The notes beneath the pieces are model-generated. The model did not search any database. It saw only the letters and a list, made by a program, of their open reading frames with translations, and was not told where the DNA came from. A DNA stretch of 64,000 nucleotides. It comes from Acidobacteriaceae bacterium. Its GTDB lineage: Bacteria > Acidobacteriota > Terriglobia > Terriglobales > Acidobacteriaceae. This document shows positions 17,590 to 26,739 of this stretch, piece by piece. How positions within the stretch are numbered: position 1 is the first letter of the stretch; the number at the start of each line of letters is the position of its first letter. The translations under genes and the position numbers were made by a program. The stretch covers positions 1 through 64,000 of the forward strand of contig JANXYB010000012.1 of NCBI GenBank assembly GCA_025350325.1. Direction: 5' to 3'.

Positions 17590-18591
17590 TTAAACCGCTG
17601 CCGGAGCGCGAGATTCCAATTCAGCGAGGCGCTTGGCTAGCAGCTTTTCAAGGTTCACGAGGGCCGCAGAGAAGCCATCGATGCCTTCCTTGAGTTTGTC
17701 GGTCGCCATGCGATCCTCTGCGTGCATGCGCTTGAATGCCGCTTTGTCAACAACGATGCGCTCGATGGGAAGACTCTTCGCGGCTGCCGGGTCAAGCTTG
17801 CGCGGCAGATCGCCCTCGGTGGATTCAAGCTTGCCGAGCAACTCCGGTGAAATGGTCAGCAGATCGCAGCCAGCTAGTTCAGTGATCTCGCCAATGTTGC
17901 GGAAGCTGGCTCCCATTACCTGCGTCTTGTACTCGAATTTCTTGTAGTAGTTATAGATTTTCGTGACAGATTGCACGCCCGGATCGTCGGCTCCCTCGTA
18001 ATTCTTACCAGTATCCTTTTTGTACCAGTCGAGAATGCGTCCGACGAAAGGCGAGACCAGCGTCACTCCCGCATCGGCTGCCGCCACAGCCTGATGAAGA
18101 CCGAACAGCAAAGTCAGGTTGCAGTGGATCCCTTCTTTCTCGAGCACGTCGGCGGCGCGAATGCCTTCCCACGTCGATGCAATCTTGACCAGCACATGGT
18201 CGCGGCCCACGTTAGCTTTATCGTATTGCGCGATAATACTGCGCGCCTGGGCGATGGTGGCTTCGGTGTCAAAAGAGAGGCGGGCATCGACTTCAGTTGA
18301 GACGCGCCCGGGAACAATGGCCAGAATCTTTTTGCCGAAAGCCACGGCCAGACCCTGGAACGCGAGGTTGGCGACATCCTTATCGCTGGCGCTGTCCCCT
18401 AATTCTTTCTTGGCATCCATGATGACGCCGTCTACCAGCGACTGATACGCCGGCATCTGCGCGGCCGTGGTGATCAAAGATGGATTGGTGGTCGCGTCGG
18501 TAGGACGAAATTTCTCGATCGTCCCGAAATCACCGGTGTCAGCGACAACGATTGTGTACGTACGCAATTGTTCCAATAAAGTCTTGGGCAT
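17590..18591 (-). CDS. tal: Transaldolase
   Basis: A 333-residue cytoplasmic enzyme of the pentose phosphate pathway that moves a dihydroxyacetone unit between sugar phosphates. It is of the TalB type. ATG 18591 is chosen for CAGGAGGAACA before it and because it starts the conserved N-terminus ([18 protein letters not shown]). [10 protein letters not shown] and the Schiff-base Lys in [12 protein letters not shown] are present, as is [18 protein letters not shown]. Length is near the 317 residues of E. coli TalB. A terminator follows directly. Confidence 0.97.
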   Translation of the reverse strand: MPKTLLEQLRTYTIVVADTGDFGTIEKFRPTDATTNPSLITTAAQMPAYQSLVDGVIMDAKKELGDSASDKDVANLAFQGLAVAFGKKILAIVPGRVSTEVDARLSFDTEATIAQARSIIAQYDKANVGRDHVLVKIASTWEGIRAADVLEKEGIHCNLTLLFGLHQAVAAADAGVTLVSPFVGRILDWYKKDTGKNYEGADDPGVQSVTKIYNYYKKFEYKTQVMGASFRNIGEITELAGCDLLTISPELLGKLESTEGDLPRKLDPAAAKSLPIERIVVDKAAFKRMHAEDRMATDKLKEGIDGFSAALVNLEKLLAKRLAELESRAPAAV

Positions 18592-18715
18592 TGTTCCTCC
18601 TGGGAAAAGGGCCGTGCGGGCCATAGGCTGGGAGCGTCCGGCTCCAGTGTACCCCTCAATTTGATTCATAACAGCAGTTCAGGTTGCATGTCTGTCGGGG
18701 GCCGGACGTCGCCCG

Positions 18716-19534
18716 TCAAGCGCCTTGCGCCGCAAACGTATTCATTAGCACACCCAGACCAGAGATTTCAACGTCGACGCGATCGCCCGAGGCGACGGGA
18801 CCAACGCCTGCGGGCGTGCCGGTCAGTAAAAGATCACCCGGCTCAAGCGTAATAGCTGCCGTGATATAGGTCAGCAACTGGGGAATTGAAAAGATAAAAT
18901 CTTTAGTCGAGCCATGCTGGCGCAATTCGCCGTTGACTCGCGTTTCGACCGTCAAACCGGCGCCCACATCCACCTCGTCGCTGATATAAGGGCCGACCGG
19001 ACAAAACGTGTCAAAGCCTTTGGCTCGCGTCCACTGACCATCTTTTTTTTGCAGATCGCGCGCAGTGATGTCGTTAGCGATGGTGTAGCCGCGGATATAG
19101 CTGCGCCAATCCGCGTCGGGCAAAAGCTTGCTTGCGCGGCGGCCAATCACCAGAGCAAGTTCGCCCTCGAAGTCAACGCGCGCCGAGACTTGCGGCATGA
19201 TCACAATACCGCCGGGCGCAAGTAGCGAAGAGGGGGGCTTGAAAAAAAGTAGCGGCTCGGTTGGAACTTCGTTGCCCAATTCTTTGGCGTGATCGCGATA
19301 GTTGCGCCCCACACAAATGATCTTCGATGGGGTGACCGGTGGCAGCAGTTCCGCCGCACGCAAAGGCACCGGTTCAAAATCGAAACTCCACGAAGTCGCC
19401 TGGGGGTGGGCTAATTTGTGGGCCTGATCTTCATCAGGGGCTGCGGCAAGGTCCACGATCCAAGGCTCGCCGTCGCGCTCTGCAACGAAGCCATAGACGA
19501 CCTGGTTTTCAAATCTGAAGCGGCATGTTTTCAA
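18716..19534 (-). CDS. Fumarylacetoacetate hydrolase (FAH) family protein
   Basis: A 272-residue enzyme of the FAH superfamily, which includes hydrolases and isomerases or decarboxylases of aromatic-catabolism intermediates and acylpyruvases. TTG 19534 is preferred: AAGGAG lies seven bases before it and the mature-looking start KTCRFRFENQVVYG follows. The metal-binding set is visible: DFEGELALVIGR supplies two Glu and GYTIANDITARDLQ supplies Asp. CVGRNYRDHAKELG and the tail GTPAGVGPVASGDRV are typical. It starts 25 bases after the lipoprotein gene stop, so both are likely one transcript. The exact substrate is open. Confidence 0.9.
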   Translation of the reverse strand: MKTCRFRFENQVVYGFVAERDGEPWIVDLAAAPDEDQAHKLAHPQATSWSFDFEPVPLRAAELLPPVTPSKIICVGRNYRDHAKELGNEVPTEPLLFFKPPSSLLAPGGIVIMPQVSARVDFEGELALVIGRRASKLLPDADWRSYIRGYTIANDITARDLQKKDGQWTRAKGFDTFCPVGPYISDEVDVGAGLTVETRVNGELRQHGSTKDFIFSIPQLLTYITAAITLEPGDLLLTGTPAGVGPVASGDRVDVEISGLGVLMNTFAAQGA

Positions 19535-19559
19535 TCGACTTCTCCTTGCGCGCCAGCCA

Positions 19560-20639
19560 TTATTGATTGGGAACGGTTTCATCGGCGGGGGCCGAGCGAG
19601 CGCTTTCATGTTCGCCCTGGTCGACAGCGCTTACTGCGTAGTGGTAATTGTGTCCTGGTTGTACCTGTGCATCGTGAAAAGCGGGCGCAACGACAAGCGG
19701 CTGAGGCGATATGCGCTGCCAGTTGCCGTCGGCCTCGCGGCGATAGACGATATAGCCAGCGAGATCTGCCTCCGTATTCGGCTGCCAGCTCAAATCGATC
19801 GACGCGCCGCCATTCTCGATGCTCGCAACGGCCCCCAGCCCCACCGGCACAGCGGGTGGAAAGACGTCTGTGGCTTCGACGTGCACCGCTGCGGAAAGAG
19901 CGCCTGCCAACTCAAGAGTGCCGCCATTAGTCGTCACGCGGCGGATGCGCTGGGCGCGATACTCATAAGTTTGTCCGAAGCGGATGTTCTTATCGATCGC
20001 GCGACCCGGCTCAGTCTTCGCATCAACGAGAAGAGTCTCTTCAAGCGGCTCCGCAGCCGCCGCCAAAAGCTCATGGGGCGATTTTGTGGCTGGAGGCGTA
20101 AGCAATTTACGATGCAGACGAAGCAGTTCATTCCCGTTGCCCGGCATCCAGTGCAGAACGATACCGTCTTTGCGAACTTCCGCTCCGAGATCGGTGATGG
20201 GCGCGGGCGCTTCGCCGGCCAGCACGATCGCGGCGTTCGACAGACCGGCGGACCGACCGATGCGATTTTTCAGTTCAACATAATAGGTGAGCGCGCGCGT
20301 AGAACCGTCGGCGAGCGATTGAGGAAGCGTCTCTAGAAACATGCCCTTCGCAGCGGGCGCGAGATTGAGCGATCCGGCGGCATCGCAAGCGCCAGAGCCA
20401 ACGCGACGGCATATGCGCACTTCGACATCAGCCTTGAGGAGCAATTTGTCGGTATTCTTTTTTGGCATCGTCCATGTGAGGGCGACTTCGCTTCCGGCGC
20501 GCGTCGCGGAGAGATCTGTAACCGCATCAGGCAGATTGAGCGACGGCGGTTGTGGCGCTCCAGGCGTACCACACCCTGAAAATGTAAAGGTGAATGCGAT
20601 TGCCAAAGCGGCCAAGCGGTTTGGTTGCAACTTGCTCAC
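19560..20639 (-). CDS. Lipoprotein with fibronectin type III-like domains
   Basis: A 359-residue predicted lipoprotein with lipobox FTFSGC at about residues 18-23 and a GTG start. After a Pro-rich linker come three FN3-like beta sandwiches, recognised by strands such as VTDLSATRAGSEVALTWTMP, the DLGAEVRKDGIVLHWMP block, and a last copy with IDLSWQPNTEADLAGYIVYR and YHYAVSAVDQGEHES. Such proteins may bind polysaccharide or other proteins at the envelope. It is first of a two-gene unit with the FAH-family gene. Nothing links the two functions obviously. Confidence 0.85.
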   Translation of the reverse strand: MSKLQPNRLAALAIAFTFTFSGCGTPGAPQPPSLNLPDAVTDLSATRAGSEVALTWTMPKKNTDKLLLKADVEVRICRRVGSGACDAAGSLNLAPAAKGMFLETLPQSLADGSTRALTYYVELKNRIGRSAGLSNAAIVLAGEAPAPITDLGAEVRKDGIVLHWMPGNGNELLRLHRKLLTPPATKSPHELLAAAAEPLEETLLVDAKTEPGRAIDKNIRFGQTYEYRAQRIRRVTTNGGTLELAGALSAAVHVEATDVFPPAVPVGLGAVASIENGGASIDLSWQPNTEADLAGYIVYRREADGNWQRISPQPLVVAPAFHDAQVQPGHNYHYAVSAVDQGEHESARSAPADETVPNQ

Positions 20640-20686
20640 TGCTCTGAGTCTACCGGAGATTCAGGGGCCCGATTGGCGGGTCGAAT

Positions 20687-21334
20687 TTAAGCGCGATGTT
20701 GCGCCTTGAAGCGTCTGGCTTTCATTCGATTACCGCAGAGCCGCATGTCGCACCAGCGTCGCGTGTGATTTTTGCTAGTGTCGAGAAACAGCCAGCGGCA
20801 TTCAGGATTGCCGCAGGCACGGACTAATTCAATGTCTTCTGAAGTCATGAGGCGGGCAGTGTTTAGCGATAGCAGCCACAACGGCATTTCAGGCGAAGCG
20901 TCTGTTTCTGCCCAGTCCCACACCATCCGTCCGTGACACCAGATCAGCCTCTGGTGGTCGCGCGCGGCCTGAAAAAGTCTGTCCAGCGCTTTGGTGGCTG
21001 CGGTAGCAGGTGATGCGTCATCGAGCATGGAATAAAACACGCTTGCGGCTGCCTCCCGCAATTCTTTTACAGATGCTAGCACTCGGCGAGAGGCGGCTTC
21101 ATCGGCTGCCCGCAGCAAGCGCCGAAGCTGCCCAGACGGAATCAATTGCGATTGCCCGGCGAAGTCGAGAAGATCTTTATAGGTTGCGAGAAATTCCTCT
21201 GAACCTGCCGCGCGAAAACGCCAATCGAGTGTATTTACAAGATCTAGGGTTGGATGGCCGCCGATGAGCTCGAAAATTCGGGCTTGCCGGGCTGAGCCCC
21301 GCAAACCGCCGCTCGCTGTCGCAGTGCTGACCAC
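20687..21334 (-). CDS. CGNR zinc-finger (ABATE-type) transcription regulator
   Basis: A 215-residue protein. Residues 20-160 match the ABATE-like stress-induced region (FELIGGHPTLDLVNTLDWR) and the C-terminus has a CGNR zinc finger: CGNPECRWLFLDTSKNHTRRWC then MRLCGNRMKARR. GTG 21334 is preceded by GAGGGG. Family members are DNA-binding regulators, often next to a transporter they control. Here the gene is divergent from an EamA permease 63 bases away, which suggests control of that permease and of itself. Confidence 0.9.
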   Translation of the reverse strand: MVSTATASGGLRGSARQARIFELIGGHPTLDLVNTLDWRFRAAGSEEFLATYKDLLDFAGQSQLIPSGQLRRLLRAADEAASRRVLASVKELREAAASVFYSMLDDASPATAATKALDRLFQAARDHQRLIWCHGRMVWDWAETDASPEMPLWLLSLNTARLMTSEDIELVRACGNPECRWLFLDTSKNHTRRWCDMRLCGNRMKARRFKAQHRA

Positions 21335-21357
21335 CTTTGTTAACCCCTCAAATGATA

Positions 21358-21395
21358 TTGACAGGTTACCTCAAAGATGTAAACCTAGTAACTGT
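21358..21395 (+). promoter_or_regulatory. Promoter and candidate operator of the CGNR/EamA divergent pair
   Basis: TTGACA (21358-21363) could be a -35 element for the permease gene; the best -10 is a poor TAAACC 16 bases on. CAGGTTAC (21362-21369) and GTAACTG (21388-21394) form an imperfect inverted repeat across it, a position where a regulator encoded by the divergent gene could act. This rests on pattern only. Confidence 0.3.
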
Positions 21396-21397
21396 CT

Positions 21398-22324
21398 ATG
21401 GTGAATAGAATGGTTACCGCATTCGAACTGCAAACTGTAACTAAATCTTTCAAAGTGCGCATGGCGCTGGCTTTTTTTGCGATCTATGTGCTCTGGGGCA
21501 CGACGTTCCTCGCGATCCGCATCGCGGTCGAAGAACTGCCGCCGCTTTTTGCCGCTGGCACGCGATTCTTCATCGCGGGAGTAGTGCTTTACGCATTCAT
21601 GAGGTTCAGGGGCGAAGCGAAGCCGACCGCGATCCAGTGGCGCAGCTTAGCCATCATGGGCCTGCTCATGTTTGTCGCTGAGTATGGCCCGCTCTTTTGG
21701 GCGGAGAAATTTGTGCCGTCCGGCGTGGTCTCGGTGCTGGCTGCCACGCTGCCGATTATCACGATGGTGTTGGAAATGCTGGTGCTGCGACAACAGCGCA
21801 TGCGCCCGATGCTGATGGCGGCGACGCTGCTCGGGTTTGCTGGAGTAGGCGTGTTGCTCCTCCCTAATGGCAGCCAGCATTTCGGCTTGGTTCCGTGCCT
21901 GGCGGTTCTCGCCGGCGCGACGGCGTGGTCGCTTGGATCGGTGCTAACCCGCTCAATGCCGCTGCCAAAGTCGCGGCCACTCACCGCCGGTGCGGCGATG
22001 ATGCTGGGCGGCGGCATGCTGCTGGCGCTATCGGCAGCGTTTGGCGAGATGCATCCTCTGCCTCACGTTTCAATGCGCGCCGGTTTGGCCCTGCTCTACC
22101 TGATTGTGTGCGGATCGCTTCTCGCATTCACGGCATTCGTTTGGCTGCTGGGGCACATGCCGGCCACGCGCGTGGCCAGCCATGCCTACGTCAATCCCAT
22201 TGTGGCGGTGGCGCTGGGATACTTTGCCGCCGGCGAAGCCGTAACGTCGCGCATGCTCGCCGGTACCGCGTTGGTGCTGATCAGTGTGTTTCTAATTCTG
22301 CGCAAAGAAAGCGCAAGGAAGTAA
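21398..22324 (+). CDS. EamA-family (DMT) permease
   Basis: A 308-residue inner-membrane protein with about ten membrane segments in two EamA halves. The first half opens with ALAFFAIYVLWGTTFLAIRI and includes a RFFIAG motif; the second has GATAWSLGSVLTRS and VASHAYVNPIVAVALGYFAAGE, both typical of RhaT/YdcZ-like metabolite exporters. The start could also be ATG 21461. Context with the CGNR regulator suggests an inducible exporter of a toxic compound or metabolite; the substrate is not deducible. Confidence 0.88.
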   Translation: MVNRMVTAFELQTVTKSFKVRMALAFFAIYVLWGTTFLAIRIAVEELPPLFAAGTRFFIAGVVLYAFMRFRGEAKPTAIQWRSLAIMGLLMFVAEYGPLFWAEKFVPSGVVSVLAATLPIITMVLEMLVLRQQRMRPMLMAATLLGFAGVGVLLLPNGSQHFGLVPCLAVLAGATAWSLGSVLTRSMPLPKSRPLTAGAAMMLGGGMLLALSAAFGEMHPLPHVSMRAGLALLYLIVCGSLLAFTAFVWLLGHMPATRVASHAYVNPIVAVALGYFAAGEAVTSRMLAGTALVLISVFLILRKESARK

Positions 22325-22432
22325 CAGCAGTGTCGCCACGCTGCTCAATTTTTCTGAGTGGTTGGCCTCATGCCTTATTCTTGCCTTCGGTGACGCAATA
22401 GACTCAAGGCCGAACGGCGAGGGCGGGACAGG

Positions 22433-23650
22433 ATGACGCTGGTGAAGGTGCGGCTGGCCGCGATGATGTTCCTGGAGTACTTCATCTGGGGCGCGTGGTA
22501 CGTGACGGTAGGAACGTGGCTGGGCCAAACGCAGCATTTCTCGGGAACACAAATTGGGTTGGTCGCGGGCACGACCGCGGTCGGAGCCATTGTTTCCCCC
22601 TTCCTGGCGGGGTGGGTTGCGGACCGATTCTTCGCCACGCAGTACGTCCTGGCAGCGCTGCACGGCGTCGGCGCTGTGCTGCTCTATATGGCTTCGCAGC
22701 GCTCATCGTTCACCGCGATTTATTGGCTGGTGCTGGCGTATGCGTGCGCGTATATGCCGACTTTGGCGCTCACCAACTCGCTGGCGTTTCGCCAGATGCG
22801 CGACCCCAAGAGTGAGTTCGGGCCGATTCGCGTGCTGGGCACCGCAGGTTGGATAGTCGCAGGGCTGATCGTTGGCGGCCTCAAGTTGGAGGCGACCGCA
22901 ATTCCACTGCAACTGGCCGCGGCCTGCTCATTGGTCCTCGCCCTCTACGCGCTGACGCTGCCGCACACTCCGCCGATCCGGGAGGCAGGCAAGTTTGAGA
23001 TTTCAAAACTGCTGCCGACTGAAGCAGTGGGCCTGCTGCGCGAGCGATCCTTCGCGGTCTTTGTGTTGGCGTCGTTTCTCATTTGCATTCCGCTGCAGTT
23101 CTACTATGCATTTACGAATCTGTTTTTGAATGAAATCGGAATTCACAACGCTGCCGGAAAGATGACGGGCGGGCAGATGTCAGAACTGTTCTGCATGCTC
23201 CTCATCCCCTGGTTCTTTCGCCGCCTCGGCGTGAAGTACATGCTTATCGCCGGGATGGCGGCGTGGGCTTTGCGGTACGTATTGTTCGCCTATGGTAATG
23301 GCGGCGCAGCACTGTGGATGCTTTACGGCGGAATTCTTTTGCACGGCATCTGCTACGACTTCTTCTTCGTCACCGGGCAAATCTATGTGGATCGAAAAGC
23401 CCCCCTGGCATCACGAGCCGCCGCGCAAGGCATGTTGACGCTGATCACTTATGGCGCGGGCATGCTGCTTGGCTCGTGGCTCTCGGGCCAGGTAGTTGAC
23501 CATTATGCGACGTATGCTGCGGACGGCTCGTCGACCCACGCATGGAAGCCAATCTGGCTAATCTCAGCGGGCCTGTCTGCAACCATATTGTTGTTCTTCT
23601 TCTTTGCATTTTCTGATCGCGAGACTTTAGAGACTGAAAGGCACTTATGA
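22433..23650 (+). CDS. MFS permease of the nucleoside:H+ symporter (NupG-like) type
   Basis: A 405-residue inner-membrane transporter with 12 predicted membrane segments. The N-terminus RLAAMMFLEYFIWGAWYVTVGTWL and the FGPIRVLGTAGWIVAG motif are characteristic of the NupG/XapB group. Its stop overlaps the start of the next MFS gene by four bases (ATGA at 23647-23650), so the two permeases are translationally coupled. Together with the amino-sugar type SIS enzyme opposite, the likely cargo is a nucleoside, sugar or sugar derivative. Confidence 0.85.
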   Translation: MTLVKVRLAAMMFLEYFIWGAWYVTVGTWLGQTQHFSGTQIGLVAGTTAVGAIVSPFLAGWVADRFFATQYVLAALHGVGAVLLYMASQRSSFTAIYWLVLAYACAYMPTLALTNSLAFRQMRDPKSEFGPIRVLGTAGWIVAGLIVGGLKLEATAIPLQLAAACSLVLALYALTLPHTPPIREAGKFEISKLLPTEAVGLLRERSFAVFVLASFLICIPLQFYYAFTNLFLNEIGIHNAAGKMTGGQMSELFCMLLIPWFFRRLGVKYMLIAGMAAWALRYVLFAYGNGGAALWMLYGGILLHGICYDFFFVTGQIYVDRKAPLASRAAAQGMLTLITYGAGMLLGSWLSGQVVDHYATYAADGSSTHAWKPIWLISAGLSATILLFFFFAFSDRETLETERHL

Positions 23651-25461
23651 CGGCAGGCACTTTTCCCGATGCGACATTGCCCACCAGCGATCGAGCGCGC
23701 AGTTCCTACAATTCATTCTTGTTGCTTGTAGCAGGCCTTGGCGGGCTACTTTATGGAATTGATGTAGGCATCATCGGCGGAGCACTGCCTTACCTCGAAG
23801 CCACTTCAGGTTTGAATGCTGCGCAGCTTTCTGTGATCGTTGCCGCAGTGCTGCTGGGTAGCGTCTTCTCTACCCTTTTCGCGGGGCTACTGGCTGACTG
23901 GTTGGGACGCAAGCCTCTTATGGTGCTTAGCGGGCTCACGTTCATCGTCAGCATCCCCGTGATTGCGCTCTCGCATGGATATGCGCCGTTGTTCTTTGGA
24001 AGGCTCTTGCAGGGAATCAGCGGGGGTCTGATCGGCGTGGTGGTTCCGCTCTACCTGGCCGAGTGCCTCTCCGCCTCAACCCGGGGCAAGGGAACAGGTA
24101 TTTTTCAGTGGCTGTTAACGCTGGGTATCGTGGCCGCAGCGCTGGTGGGAATGTACTTCAGTTACCGCGTCGAGGCGGTGGCGAAGATCGGGAACGCAGC
24201 AGCACTGCTCGCTTTCAAAGACCAGGCGTGGAGGCGGATCTTCTGGGTTTCGCTGCCGCCGGGACTTTTGTTCGTGATCGGCAGCTTGATGGTGAGCGAG
24301 TCGCCGCGCTGGCTGTTCCGTCGCGGAAAAGTCGATCAGGCTCAGAAAGCCCTGTTGCGCTCGCGCACTTCGGAACAAGCAACCATTGAGTTGCGTGAAA
24401 TGGAACAGACGGCCCACGCAGCTTCTTCGCGCACGGCCGGTGAGAAAGTGAATGATTCGCTGCTGCGGCGGAAATACGTTGTCCCGTTCCTGCTGGCGTG
24501 CATTATTCTCTTTTGCAATACCGCTACTGGAGTCAATTCCATCATCGGTTACAACACGGGAATCCTGCTGCAGAGCGGACTCTCTGACCTGCATGCGCAT
24601 TGGGGTTACGTGCTGTTTACCGTGGTGAATTTTGGAATGACAATGGTGGGCATGGCGTTGGTTGACCGCAAGGGGCGCAGATTTCTGCTGATCCTCGGCA
24701 CCAGCGGCATCATCGTTTCAATGATCGGGGTGGGCGTGATGTTTCTCAGGACTGAGAAGCAGAGCATCGATGCGCGCGACCAGGTGCAGTCAAGAGTTGG
24801 GCCAGATCAAGAATTGACAGTGCATTTTGACCAGACCGAGGCGGCGCGTTTGCTTGCAATGAAGGGCAACGGAAACGGAATACACGCGGACCGCGCATCA
24901 TTCGCCGTCATTTATTCATACGGCGATTTCACGGCCTCGACGAGTTATGTCCGCTCCGACGATCCGGCTGCCGCGCCATTGAAAATAACCCGTGCTAGTT
25001 GCGTGCCTACCAACAAAGTCGAGGCTTTCTTCAAGAATCCATTTGCAAATCTTGAAGCTGCGCAGACCGCTCCGCTCAAGATTGAGAAGGCCGTCGTCGG
25101 CGCCGTTCCCGATGCGAATCACGGATGGCGGGTGGCCCTTGGGCTCTATATTTTCATGGCGTTTTACGCGCTTGGTCCGGGTGTATGCGTGTGGCTGGCG
25201 CTTTCTGAATTGATGCCCACGCGCATTCGATCAAACGGTATGAGCATTGCGCTGGTGATCAATCAATTGGTATCGACTACCCTGGCCGGGATTTTCCTGC
25301 CGTTTGTCAGCAAATACGGCTACTCGTCGATGTTCTTTCTCTTCGCCGGCTTCACAGTCATCTACTTTTTAACTGCGGCATTCTTGTTGCCAGAGACAAA
25401 AGGAAAAACCCTCGAAGAAATCGAGGAGCACTTCGAGGCAAGAGGGCGGGCTCGTGCTTAA
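23647..25461 (+). CDS. MFS sugar porter with a large extracytoplasmic insert
   Basis: A 604-residue member of the sugar porter family. Family marks are DWLGRKPLM after the second segment, SPRWLFRRGK mid-protein, VDRKGRR near residue 337, and the C-terminal PETKGKTLEEIEEHF. It is about 130 residues longer than usual; residues about 368-489, between two membrane segments in the second half, form a soluble charged insert with one Cys. Coupled to the upstream NupG-like gene and convergent, with a four-base overlap, with the SIS-domain gene. It probably imports a sugar or amino sugar. Confidence 0.9.
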   Translation: MTAGTFPDATLPTSDRARSSYNSFLLLVAGLGGLLYGIDVGIIGGALPYLEATSGLNAAQLSVIVAAVLLGSVFSTLFAGLLADWLGRKPLMVLSGLTFIVSIPVIALSHGYAPLFFGRLLQGISGGLIGVVVPLYLAECLSASTRGKGTGIFQWLLTLGIVAAALVGMYFSYRVEAVAKIGNAAALLAFKDQAWRRIFWVSLPPGLLFVIGSLMVSESPRWLFRRGKVDQAQKALLRSRTSEQATIELREMEQTAHAASSRTAGEKVNDSLLRRKYVVPFLLACIILFCNTATGVNSIIGYNTGILLQSGLSDLHAHWGYVLFTVVNFGMTMVGMALVDRKGRRFLLILGTSGIIVSMIGVGVMFLRTEKQSIDARDQVQSRVGPDQELTVHFDQTEAARLLAMKGNGNGIHADRASFAVIYSYGDFTASTSYVRSDDPAAAPLKITRASCVPTNKVEAFFKNPFANLEAAQTAPLKIEKAVVGAVPDANHGWRVALGLYIFMAFYALGPGVCVWLALSELMPTRIRSNGMSIALVINQLVSTTLAGIFLPFVSKYGYSSMFFLFAGFTVIYFLTAAFLLPETKGKTLEEIEEHFEARGRARA

Positions 25462-26573
25462 GCCTCGATAACTGCCTTGGACAAATTGCGCGGGCGGTCA
25501 ACATCGACGCCATGCTCAAGCGCCATCGCGTAGCTGAAAAGCTGCAGCGGAATCACTTCGGAGATGGGCAACAGATGTTCGCTGGCGGGCTCAACGAAGA
25601 CGCAGTCGGTGGTGAGTGCCTGCACGTCGCGGTCGCCGGTGTTGGCGATCGCGATGACGCGCGCCCCCTGCCGCTTCATGTCGTCGAGCAGTTGCAAAGT
25701 TTTTTCATAGCGCAAGACGGAATCGTCAAGCGAGCGGTCTACGGTGGCTATAGCCAAGAGCGGCACGTGTTCACCGACGAGCGCGTTGGGGCCATGTTTT
25801 AATTCGCCTGTCGGGTAGCCCTCGGCCTGCACGTAGGAAGACTCCTTCATCTTCAGTGCGCCCTCGCGCGCCACGGCGTAGTGCACTCCACGCCCGAGAT
25901 AGAGAAAGCTGGCAGCATCGCGATACTTTGCCGCCAGGGCGATTGTCTGCGACTGCCACGCATGCAGTTGGCGGTCGATGACGGAAGGCAGTGCGCGCAG
26001 TTCTTTAATGCGCGTTTGAATGTGGACGCGGTCAAGCATCTTCAGCCGTTCAGCCTCATACAGCGCGAGCAGGTAGAGCGCGGTCAGCTGGCAAGTAAAA
26101 CTCTTGGTGGCGGGAATGGCCAACTCCGGCCCCGCACCCAGCGGCATAGCAGCGGAGGCTTCGCGCAACATGGTGCTGCCGCCTACGTTAGCGATTGCCA
26201 GCGTTTGCTGTCCACTCTGGCGGGCAAATCTCAGCGCCGCGAGTGTGTCTGAGGTTTCACCTGATTGCGAAATCACGAGCACGGAAGGCTGGCGCGGATT
26301 GGGCGTCGCGCGACAGCCGTATTCGCTCGAGTATTCGACGTCGACAGCGAGCCCGCACAGGTCTTCAAAGATGATCTCAGCGGCGAGGCCCGCGTGCCGG
26401 CTCGATCCACTAGCGGCAATCAACACCTCGCCCCGCGAATTGAGCCAGTTAGCCAGCGGAGCGAAGGCGGCGGCATTCAATCCGTCGGCGTCGAGGTAGA
26501 GATCGAGGGTGCGCTCAATGGCGGCCGGCTGCTCATAAATTTCGCGCAGCATAGCGTGGGGGAACTGTGTCAA
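25458..26573 (-). CDS. GlmS-like SIS-domain protein without glutaminase domain (probable GlcN-6-P deaminase/isomerase)
   Basis: A 371-residue protein equal to the isomerase half of GlmS: two SIS domains (about residues 45-180 and 210-350) with SQSGETSDTLAALR, PTGELKHGPNALV and the C-terminal VDRPRNLSKAVIE, which carry the sugar-phosphate site and the active His and Lys. The N-terminal glutamine amidotransferase domain is missing altogether. Known proteins of this form are ammonia-releasing glucosamine-6-phosphate deaminases (NagB-II) or related aldose-ketose isomerases. The two transporters opposite fit an amino-sugar utilisation role. The start is TTG 26573; ATG 26552 is an alternative. Confidence 0.88.
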   Translation of the reverse strand: MTQFPHAMLREIYEQPAAIERTLDLYLDADGLNAAAFAPLANWLNSRGEVLIAASGSSRHAGLAAEIIFEDLCGLAVDVEYSSEYGCRATPNPRQPSVLVISQSGETSDTLAALRFARQSGQQTLAIANVGGSTMLREASAAMPLGAGPELAIPATKSFTCQLTALYLLALYEAERLKMLDRVHIQTRIKELRALPSVIDRQLHAWQSQTIALAAKYRDAASFLYLGRGVHYAVAREGALKMKESSYVQAEGYPTGELKHGPNALVGEHVPLLAIATVDRSLDDSVLRYEKTLQLLDDMKRQGARVIAIANTGDRDVQALTTDCVFVEPASEHLLPISEVIPLQLFSYAMALEHGVDVDRPRNLSKAVIEA

Positions 26574-26739
26574 TTTTTTGCTCTTTCTTTAGAGTCGTAA
26601 CCAATCGGCGCAACCCCAACAATTTGATTTTATAGCTGTACAACGGCGTAAGTTGCCGATGTATCTATCGTCAACCTGCCTTGCGTCCGCGCGAGGCAAT
26701 GGGCTTGCGGCAATGATGTTCGCGGCCCCAAGGATCAAT

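Noticed and set aside
26574-26739. glmS ribozyme or other riboswitch upstream of the SIS-domain gene
   Set aside because: The gap of 166 bases shows no conserved pseudoknot core or other known leader; the protein is not full GlmS.
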